Under the pieces are notes generated by a model, which saw nothing but the letters and a program-made list of their open reading frames with translations, was not told where the DNA came from and ran no database searches. A DNA stretch of 17,857 bases from Gammaproteobacteria bacterium (lineage in GTDB: Bacteria; Pseudomonadota; Gammaproteobacteria; Chromatiales; Chromatiaceae), in the NCBI GenBank assembly GCA_019136395.1, contig JAGVUH010000516.1, forward strand, positions 1-17,857, in the 5' to 3' direction. Of this stretch, positions 7,925-13,750 are shown in pieces. Position 1 is the first letter of the stretch; the number at the start of each line of letters is the position of its first letter. The translations under genes were made by a program, and so were the position numbers.

Positions 7925-8311
7925 TCACTTCCGCAACTTGGGTGTCTCACGTATGTTCGTAAAACAGTTGCCTCCTGAGTCCTCATGAATATATCCTTTG
8001 ACGTCATAGCACGCCGGCAAAGCTGTTCCTTCTATAAAATACGTGTAATTAATGTTGCCGGATATCGTGTACGATAACGGACAGATCCCGCCAGTTATTT
8101 CGCATGATTTCGCAGTATTAGCTGGGACGGATACAGTGCAATCCACCTGATTCCAAAAAAGGTGGCCACCATAAACATCGATTTTGGTTTCCTTGGAACA
8201 TTTGTTTTCAATCGTGACGGTATAAGCAAGGATGGGTGGCGCATTGCAAGCCAGCGGGAGTAGGATGCAGGCCATGCGCAGGCACTTGTTCTGTAGATCA
8301 TATTTAATCAT
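7925..8311 (-). CDS. Small Sec-exported cysteine-containing protein
   Basis: This 128-residue protein has a hydrophobic signal sequence (about 13-29, ending PPILA before YTVTIEN). The mature part has six cysteines (38, 58, 70, 77, 101, 116) and many Thr, Ile and Tyr residues, suggesting a disulfide-stabilised beta fold. The opening YTVTIENKC resembles the openings of the two flanking paralogs (WQVTVTN, YEVVVKN), but the GTDM-GTWY and KIC-MP motifs are missing, so it is at most a distant relative. ATG 8311 is used; ATG at residue 13 would leave a shorter signal peptide and is possible. It lies 81 bp after one small gene and 71 bp before the next on the same strand, probably in one transcript. 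Function unknown; AT-richer than the surroundings. Confidence 0.75.
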   Translation of the reverse strand: MIKYDLQNKCLRMACILLPLACNAPPILAYTVTIENKCSKETKIDVYGGHLFWNQVDCTVSVPANTAKSCEITGGICPLSYTISGNINYTYFIEGTALPACYDVKGYIHEDSGGNCFTNIRETPKLRK

Positions 8312-8392
8312 GCGGTGCGACCCTTAAATAACACGATCATGCTGCGAGGAAGTTTCAGAATTGTGATTACGACAGAATCAGTTTGCAGGGCT

Positions 8393-8800
8393 TTAATATG
8401 TACAGAAGGAATATTCCTTCGAGCTACCTTCCGGCATTTTACAAATTTTAAAATTTACATCACCGCAACGTGGAAAGCCCGCTGGGGGAAAATCATACCA
8501 AGTGCCAAACATATCAGTACCTTGAAATTTGCGCCCTGACTTATCTGTCCCATCAAGACCGTTTGGACATAAGATAAGTGTATTAAAAGATCCCGAGCTA
8601 TATTTATTAATTTCAAGTGGATGAGCACCACCTGGACCATAGTAAAGTGTTACCACTGCGGTAAAATCGAAAGGGTTCTTCACCACCACTTCGTAGGCAT
8701 GGGCTGGCAGCGGAACCTGGAGGAATGTCGCGAACAGCAGGGCGGTCGCGCCGGTTTTGCGAAGCATACCAAACGAATTTGAACTCAAGTGAGTTTTCAT
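8393..8800 (-). CDS. Small Sec-exported protein, first gene of the secreted cluster
   Basis: This 135-residue protein has a signal peptide (1-35, basic start, hydrophobic 17-31, cleavage after AHA before YEVVV). The mature protein has four cysteines (78, 112, 120, 133), a YYGPGG turn near 53-58, GTDMFGTWY (94-102) and CGDVNFKICKMPEGS near the end. These features are shared with the 7461-7853 product, so the two are paralogs by duplication. ATG 8800 has a good Shine-Dalgarno AGGAG. The gene lies about 120 nt downstream of the start site predicted from the promoter at 8929-8972, and is probably the first of three co-transcribed genes. I recognise no named family. Sharing a promoter type with the efflux pump suggests a product that is transported, sensed or made under the same condition; this is inference. 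Confidence 0.82.
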   Translation of the reverse strand: MKTHLSSNSFGMLRKTGATALLFATFLQVPLPAHAYEVVVKNPFDFTAVVTLYYGPGGAHPLEINKYSSGSFNTLILCPNGLDGTDKSGRKFQGTDMFGTWYDFPPAGFPRCGDVNFKICKMPEGSSKEYSFCTY

Positions 8801-8928
8801 ATCATAGCTCCTGGCTGGCAGCAGCCTTGGCTAGGCTCTTTATTTTGAAATCCTGACCCGCTGTACAGACCGATAGTGTCTGCAACGGTATCGATGACTT
8901 GGTCCACCCAGGTCTGGCGCATGATCCT

Positions 8929-8972
8929 ATGATAGGCGAGACAAGGCGGTCGCAACCTTTCCGAATATTACA
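8929..8972 (-). promoter_or_regulatory. Regulated promoter of the small secreted cluster (element copy 2)
   Basis: On the minus strand TGTAATATTCGGAAAGGTT (8972-8954) matches the box upstream of the pump operon at 17 of 19 positions. Exactly 19 nt later is TATCAT (8934-8929), a good -10 hexamer. The predicted start is near 8922, about 120 nt before ATG 8800. The rest of the 8801-9104 gap shows no gene. Confidence 0.75.
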
Positions 8973-9104
8973 GGGCACTTTTCCTCCGTCCCCCCGCTTC
9001 TGTTAGTACCATCCCCCCGATACTTTTAGACAGGGCATCCTGGCACAGACATACCGGCGCCTTGAGGGACAACGACAGGCGGACGCGCGTGGGACAGGGG
9101 GTTG

Positions 9105-9416
9105 TCAGTCACAGTAGCCTTTGCAGGTACCGTTGCCATCAAAACATTTAGCGATGCCGCCAATGTCGGCCCAGTAGACGCAGCCCCAACATGTATTGCC
9201 GCAGCTCGAATACTTGTTGTTACAGTCCCTGGCGGGTTGCTGGGAGTCAGCGGGGTAGCCAAAAGAGTAACTAACCGTGACCGTGCCCTTACTGCCTCCT
9301 TCCCCGTTTTGATGACAATTCAGTTCAGCGGAGCCAGCACTGAAGGCTCTGCCAGGCAGGATGCCGAGGCTCACTGTCACCACGAGGGTCAGGATCGATG
9401 CGTGGAATTTGTTCAT
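9105..9416 (-). CDS. Small Sec-exported cysteine-rich protein (eight cysteines)
   Basis: This 103-residue precursor has a signal peptide (1-27, MNKFHASILT... cleavage after AFSA likely) and a mature part of about 76 residues. All eight cysteines are in the mature part (34, 65, 72, 76, 79, 91, 98, 102), clustered in CGNTCWGC and at the C-terminus, enough for four disulfides. There is a glycine-rich segment and a Tyr/Ser strand (VTVSYSFGY) before the cysteine cluster. No family is recognised; it looks like a small disulfide-rich extracytoplasmic protein, which could be a toxin-like, metal-binding or surface peptide. ATG 9416 is preceded by GGAG. It is monocistronic by position and lies about 124 nt downstream of the start predicted from the promoter at 9547-9590, so it shares regulation with the pump operon. 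Confidence 0.75.
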   Translation of the reverse strand: MNKFHASILTLVVTVSLGILPGRAFSAGSAELNCHQNGEGGSKGTVTVSYSFGYPADSQQPARDCNNKYSSCGNTCWGCVYWADIGGIAKCFDGNGTCKGYCD

Positions 9417-9546
9417 CGCGAGTGCTCCGTCAGATAGGCAATAAGCCAGCCAATGTCATCCCGGCATCACCCTCGGCGTGCAAAAACCCTGGCTGTCACC
9501 GGACGACGGTTGAGGTGCAGGTCTCTCCCCTGTTCACCAGGACGGC

Positions 9547-9590
9547 ATGATAATCGCGACCCAGCGGCCCAAACCTTACCGAATATTACC
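9547..9590 (-). promoter_or_regulatory. Regulated promoter of the cysteine-rich secreted gene (element copy 3)
   Basis: On the minus strand the box GGTAATATTCGGTAAGGTT (9590-9572) is identical to that of the pump operon, and TATCAT (9552-9547) follows exactly 19 nt later. The predicted start is near 9540, about 124 nt upstream of ATG 9416. The 19-nt spacer differs in sequence from the other copies, so the conserved spacing is not due to recent duplication of the whole region. Confidence 0.77.
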
Positions 9591-9651
9591 GGGCGGTTGG
9601 CGCCAAACGTTTGTGTCCCGCTGGCCAGGTGCACACCCTGTCACCGGTCGA

Positions 9652-11223
9652 TCAAGCGTCCCCCGGGTCGAGGGGGGATCTTCCCCCGGCCAGGGCCCGG
9701 ATACCCTGCCCTGCCAGCAACCCCAAGAAGCCACAACCCACCAGCGTCAGGAACACATCACCCTGCACGGCATAAAAGGACAGTCCGGGACGCCAGCGGA
9801 CAGTGGCGGAGGTGATCATGGCCTGCCCCGGTGGGGTCAAGGTCCCGGCACTGATGGCGCCGCTGGGGTGGATGAAGGCCCCAGACCCGGTATTGGTGAC
9901 CCGCACCAGGGGGATACGGTATTCCACGGCCCTGAACAGGAGCAGCGCCAGGTGCAATCGACCGGCGGCGGGGTCGCCAAACCAGGCATCGTCGGCCATG
10001 GACACCAGCAGTTGACCACCCTGGGCGAGCCCCTGGCGGACGGTTTCGGGAAACAGCCCTTCGTAACAGAGCGACGGGATGATCTTGGCACCCTCCCCTA
10101 TCGTCAGCACCACCCCCGCGTCACCGGGCTGGTAATGCTGCACCCCCGGGAACCAATCGCGCAGCCAGGGCAGCCGCTCCTCCAGCGGCAGGTATTCGGC
10201 AAAGGGGAGCAGTTTGCGTTTGCGGTACTTCGGGCCACAGTTCCCGTCGCCCTGTACCAACAAGGCCGCGTTGTGGTGGCGGTTCTGTGCGTCACCCTCC
10301 TCCACGCAGGCGAACAGCAACGCCTTGCCCAGCCGCCGGACGAAGTCGCCCTGGCCCTTGCCGGCCTCGCAGGCGCAGGACAGGGACGGGGGTACCTCGG
10401 GCCAAACCAGCAACTCGGTTTCCGGGTGTCGGGCCACCGCTGCCCTCATCAGGTCCGCGGCCGCGGTCAACGCCTCCGTCCCGCGCGGGCTCAGATAATC
10501 CAAGGTGACCGGCAAGTTGGGCTGGATGGCCGTGAGGGTCAGCGATGGAACGCCATGCCCGTCAGTCGCCGCTGGGGTGAAGGCCTCCAGGCGCAGCCAA
10601 CCATAGGTCAGGATGCCAGCAAACAGCGCCGTCAGGGCCAAGGTTTCCGGCAGGATGGGCCGGCCCGCGCGGTGCAGGTAAATCGCTTGTTCGACCAGGG
10701 CGTTGACCAGGACCAGCAGGCAAAACACCAGGGGCACGCCGCCCAGGTCGGCCGTCTGAATCAAGAGCGGGTGCGTAAAGAGGGCATTGGCCAGACTCCC
10801 CGGAAAGAGGTTGGGGAACAGGTAGACCAGGGCCGTCAGCGCCAAGGCATGGGCTAGCGGCGTCCAACGGCCCCGGTTGCGGCTTAACCCCTGATACAGG
10901 CCGAAGAGCGCGTAAGGCAGGGCGTGGTAGAGGGAAAAAAGCAGGGCGACCAGCCAGGCGCCGGGGTCCGCAAGCAGTAACCATTGCTGGGCGCCGACTT
11001 TCACCCACCAGGTCAGGAGTAGCCAGATCAACCCGCCGAAGGTCAGTCCCAGGGTCAGCCCACGCCAACCCTTGGTCCCCCGCAAGGCCATGAACCATGG
11101 CACCAACGCCAGAAACGCCAATGGCGCCAGCGCGTCGCTCTGAAAACTAAGCCAGACGATCAGGGCCGCGAGACAGACCAGCGCCATCCGCGGGGTGGAA
11201 TGAAAATGTTCCATCATGATCAT
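9652..11223 (-). CDS. lnt: Apolipoprotein N-acyltransferase (Lnt) family protein
   Basis: This protein of about 523 residues belongs to the Lnt family, which transfers an acyl chain from phospholipid to the N-terminal cysteine of lipoproteins at the periplasmic face of the inner membrane. The N-terminal half has several hydrophobic helices and the C-terminal half is a nitrilase domain. The catalytic triad is visible: Glu in LLVWPEVPPS (about 276), Lys in KYRKRKLLPFAEY (about 337) and Cys in IPSLCYEGLFP (about 386). DDAWFGD and a C-terminal membrane helix are also typical. I chose ATG 11223 because GGGAGAAG (11233-11240) lies nine bases upstream; ATG 11256 has no such site. It is transcribed toward the secreted-protein cluster. 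Whether it is the housekeeping Lnt or a second copy cannot be told from this window. Confidence 0.88.
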   Translation of the reverse strand: MIMMEHFHSTPRMALVCLAALIVWLSFQSDALAPLAFLALVPWFMALRGTKGWRGLTLGLTFGGLIWLLLTWWVKVGAQQWLLLADPGAWLVALLFSLYHALPYALFGLYQGLSRNRGRWTPLAHALALTALVYLFPNLFPGSLANALFTHPLLIQTADLGGVPLVFCLLVLVNALVEQAIYLHRAGRPILPETLALTALFAGILTYGWLRLEAFTPAATDGHGVPSLTLTAIQPNLPVTLDYLSPRGTEALTAAADLMRAAVARHPETELLVWPEVPPSLSCACEAGKGQGDFVRRLGKALLFACVEEGDAQNRHHNAALLVQGDGNCGPKYRKRKLLPFAEYLPLEERLPWLRDWFPGVQHYQPGDAGVVLTIGEGAKIIPSLCYEGLFPETVRQGLAQGGQLLVSMADDAWFGDPAAGRLHLALLLFRAVEYRIPLVRVTNTGSGAFIHPSGAISAGTLTPPGQAMITSATVRWRPGLSFYAVQGDVFLTLVGCGFLGLLAGQGIRALAGGRSPLDPGDA

Positions 11224-11713
11224 GGCCGGGCGCTTCTCCCTGGTGTCGCACCTCATGGCCGAGTGGGGTGCCGAGACGGTTAAAGCCCGCTTCCAGGGCC
11301 TGATCAGGGCCGACCTGATCGACCAACTCCTGGAGGGCTTCTCGGCCTATCGTGAGGTCGGCGCCGATGCGCGACGTCCCCCGCTGCCGGCGGTGTCCGG
11401 GGGCCAGCGGGTGACGGTCGACCGGGAACGATTCCAGGACTTGCTGACCACCCTGCTCGAAAACCTGGTGGGCACCGGCACCACCGACCTCCGGCTGGGT
11501 GTGGAAAGCGGGATGGAGAGCGACCACCCCACCGTGGTGATCACCATCCTGGCGCGCAACCGGTCGCCAGTAGCCAGGGCCCCGGGGCCCGCCCCGCGTC
11601 CTTACCTCCAGTGGCTGGCGGAACAGGCGGGCGTCCGTGTGACCTCCGCCGCGGCGCCGGCCGCCGGGCTCCATGGCTATCGCATCCGTTGCCGGCCGGT
11701 CGCGGCCGCATGA
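11216..11713 (+). CDS. Degenerate histidine-kinase-like ATPase fragment
   Basis: This 165-residue frame has GC-rich third codon positions and appears genuinely coding. Residues 64-84 (QRVTVDRERFQDLLTTLLENL) resemble the start of an HATPase_c domain, including the first asparagine of the N-box. The usual catalytic asparagine of NLxxNA is replaced, and no DxGxG or GxGxG nucleotide motif follows. The C-terminus (YLQWLAEQAG to GLHGYRIRCRP) resembles the last helix and strand of kinase ATPase domains. Upstream residues (ADLIDQLLEGFSAYREV) could be the end of a dimerisation helix, but no phosphorylatable HE/D motif is present. The start overlaps the head-to-head lnt start by 8 bp, and the end converges on the polyferredoxin gene. 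It is probably a remnant or pseudo-kinase; the function is not assignable. Confidence 0.5.
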   Translation: MIMAGRFSLVSHLMAEWGAETVKARFQGLIRADLIDQLLEGFSAYREVGADARRPPLPAVSGGQRVTVDRERFQDLLTTLLENLVGTGTTDLRLGVESGMESDHPTVVITILARNRSPVARAPGPAPRPYLQWLAEQAGVRVTSAAAPAAGLHGYRIRCRPVAAA

Positions 11714-11801
11714 CCCTCTTCCCTTTGGAAAACCAAGACCTGCCTCGGTGATCCAATCCGACCAATTCGATGAGCACGTCCTGGGGCGGACCTGATCCTT
11801 T

Positions 11802-13574
11802 TCAGAGGCTGTGCCGCAGCGAGAAGCTGCCTTTGTTGTCCGACATGCGGGCGTGATAGGCGCCTCCTCGCCGGCGTCGTCCAGTTGGGGTTCCCCGCGA
11901 TAATCGGGCAGGGCCAGGGGTTTGCCGGTGTGGGAGATGGTCATGACCCCCTTGTTCTTGCGCAGGATGGCGAGAACGGTCACCTTGCTGCCGGCAGGCA
12001 GGGCGCCCCGCATAAAGCTGATGACCTCCTGGGCGGCGTTGGCCAGGGAGACGGCGGCGGGCACCCGCCAGCGCGCCTGGACCGCCTGCTCGACCAGCCA
12101 GCTCAGCACCTCCCCCTGGGCCCCCGGGTCGCCGTCGCGGATGTTCCAGGTCTTGGTGGCGCTGAAGTCCTCCTTCTCCACGGTGGCCGGGCGCTCGCGC
12201 CTGAGAATCAGGGCCAGCGCCAGCAGGGCGGCATTGAGGCCGATGAACAACCGCCCCTTGGGACGCGTCTGGCATCAGTGGCCAGGTGGCGTGCAGATTC
12301 CAGCCCGCGAAGAGCAGATAGAAGGTGCCAAAGGCGAGGACAAAGCGGGTGCGGTCAATGCCCTGGGCCCGGACCGCGGTCCAGCCCAGCAGGGCCAAGG
12401 CCAGGACAAGCCCGAGCAGGATGCAGAGGGCGTTGGCATAGGCCGTCCAGTCCGCGCCCCAGAGACCCGGCAGGGCCAGCCCCGGGGTCTCCAGGACCCG
12501 CGCCAGGGGCCCGAGCAGGTGGCCGCCGTCCTGCCAGAATTCCGCCCCGACATGACCCAGGTGGCTGAGCAGCAGCAGAGGGATCAGGGGACGGGCGCCC
12601 AGGGCCAGCCAGGCATCCGGGGACATGCGCCCCGGGTTGGCGCTGGCGGCCAGGCGCGACAGCGCCCGCAGCAGCCACCAGGTACCCCCCAAGGCCGCCG
12701 CCATGAGCAGGGTCTTGATCAGGACCGGGTAGGCGGTCGCCTCCAGCCAGCCCTCCAGGGGGAGACGGCCGCTTTCCAGGGCGTTGAGCAGGCTGATCAG
12801 GCCCGCCAGGAAGGGGATCAGCCACAACACCACGGGCGCCATGGGGGACTCCGCCGTCAGTTCCGCCGCAGGCGCCTCGTAGCGCAGTTGCAGGGAGCCA
12901 TGCTGGCAGCGCTTGACGCAACCGCCGCAGAGATTGCACTGGGTTACCGATTCCATGGCGAAGGGCGACAGGTGCATGGGACAACCGGCATAACCAGCAT
13001 CGGGGACCATGCAGTCCTTGGTGGTGCAGTCGGCGCAGATGTCCTCCCGGGGGCGCACCTTGAACAGGGCGGCCCGGCTATAGACCTGGCTCAGGCCGCC
13101 GATCGGACAGACATAGCGGCACCAGACGCGGCCCTGGAAAAAGAGGCTGAAGACGATGGCCCCGGTGAGGATGCTGAGGAGCAGGATGGCGGTCTGGCGG
13201 GGCGAATCCAGAATACCCCGGGTCTCCTCCAGCCAGGACAGGAGGATGAAGGCGATCAGGATCAGCCAGCCGCCCTGTTCCTTGAGAAAGTCCGGTACCG
13301 CCCGGCGCAGACCGACCAGGCGCCGGACGCCGTCACTCACCTTGGAGAAGGGACAGATCCCGCACCAGAACCGCCCGGCGACAAGAAATAGCACGCAGAG
13401 CAACGGCCACCACACCAGCCAGACCAGCAGATTGCCGGGATTATCCTTGTCCGCCGGGCCAAACAGCAGGTAGCCGACCACGGGGAGGAAGAACAGCACC
13501 GACAGCCATTGCAGCAGGCCGGGATACCAGGGCCTGCGCATCAGTCGGGTAAGCACGGCGGCGAAAGGGGCCAT
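11802..13574 (-). CDS. NapH-like membrane polyferredoxin with ATPase-like C-terminus; two apparent frameshifts
   Basis: From ATG 13574 (good AGAAAGGAA upstream; an in-frame start at 13613 is less likely) the protein has several membrane helices. It has two NapH/NosR-type motifs, CGICP (71-75) and CRYVCP (152-157), a cysteine-rich loop (180-199) and a 4Fe-4S motif CNLCGGCVKRC (213-223). Such proteins move electrons across or at the inner membrane. More helices follow to about residue 440. From about 12262 down to about 11865 the open frame encodes an Arg/Gly/Pro-rich shadow, while the neighbouring frame reads sensibly (LFIGLNAALLALALIL, then a soluble domain with SLANAAQEVI and TISHTGKPLALP). 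Near 11860 the original frame becomes sensible again and ends MSDNKGSFSLRHSL. I infer two compensating indels. The restored tail resembles an RsbW/HATPase-like domain lacking its catalytic Asn. It is divergent from the SpoIIE phosphatase gene. Confidence 0.78.
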   Translation of the reverse strand: MAPFAAVLTRLMRRPWYPGLLQWLSVLFFLPVVGYLLFGPADKDNPGNLLVWLVWWPLLCVLFLVAGRFWCGICPFSKVSDGVRRLVGLRRAVPDFLKEQGGWLILIAFILLSWLEETRGILDSPRQTAILLLSILTGAIVFSLFFQGRVWCRYVCPIGGLSQVYSRAALFKVRPREDICADCTTKDCMVPDAGYAGCPMHLSPFAMESVTQCNLCGGCVKRCQHGSLQLRYEAPAAELTAESPMAPVVLWLIPFLAGLISLLNALESGRLPLEGWLEATAYPVLIKTLLMAAALGGTWWLLRALSRLAASANPGRMSPDAWLALGARPLIPLLLLSHLGHVGAEFWQDGGHLLGPLARVLETPGLALPGLWGADWTAYANALCILLGLVLALALLGWTAVRAQGIDRTRFVLAFGTFYLLFAGWNLHATWPLMPDASQGAVVHRPQCRPAGAGPDSQARAPGHRGEGGLQRHQDLEHPRRRPGGPGGGAELAGRAGGPGALAGARRRLPGQRRPGGHQLYAGRPACRQQGDRSRHPAQEQGGHDHLPHRQTPGPARLSRGTPTGRRRRGGAYHARMSDNKGSFSLRHSL

Positions 13575-13628
13575 GATGATTTCCTTTCTGGCGGGAGGGG
13601 TGGGCAGGGTCATGAGAGGCGGCCTGCT

Positions 13629-13672
13629 ATGTTAGCCGACTGGCGACAGCCGGAACCTTACCAAATGTTACC
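13629..13672 (-). promoter_or_regulatory. Regulated promoter of the polyferredoxin gene (element copy 4)
   Basis: On the minus strand GGTAACATTTGGTAAGGTT (13672-13654) matches the pump-operon box at 17 of 19 positions. TAACAT (13634-13629) follows at exactly 19 nt. The predicted start is near 13622, about 48 nt before ATG 13574. It lies in the divergent gap with the SpoIIE phosphatase gene and might also influence that gene, but the -10 hexamer is only on the minus-strand side. Confidence 0.72.
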
Positions 13673-13715
13673 GGACACGATTTTCCAGGGGCTGAATCAC
13701 CTCGGGCATAATAGG

Positions 13716-13730
13716 CCGGCATCCAGCCGG
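13716..13730 (+). other. Small hairpin in the leader of the phosphatase gene
   Basis: CCGGC (13716-13720) and GCCGG (13726-13730) can pair around a 5-nt loop just upstream of the ribosome-binding region of the phosphatase gene. CATAAT at 13707-13712 just before it could be a -10 hexamer, but no good -35 is visible. Both may be chance in GC-rich DNA. Confidence 0.25.
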
Positions 13731-13750
13731 TTACCCAGGGAGTTATCGCC

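Noticed and set aside
7461..8800. Secreted cluster as a mobile element
   Set aside because: No transposase, integrase, terminal inverted repeats or tRNA target is visible; only base composition hints at transfer.
8393..8800. Assignment of the small secreted proteins to thaumatin-like or cupredoxin folds
   Set aside because: The beta-rich opening is suggestive, but no diagnostic motif of either family is present, so naming a family would be invention.
7224..13672. The four conserved boxes as a CRISPR-like or transposon repeat family
   Set aside because: Copies are 0.6-4 kb apart with genes between them, conserved in spacing to a -10 hexamer rather than as whole units, and all in one orientation relative to downstream genes. 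A promoter element explains them better.
13654..13672. Copy 4 of the box as the promoter element of the plus-strand SpoIIE gene
   Set aside because: The conserved -10 hexamer at the fixed 19-nt distance lies on the minus-strand side in all four copies. Dual control of the divergent gap cannot be excluded.
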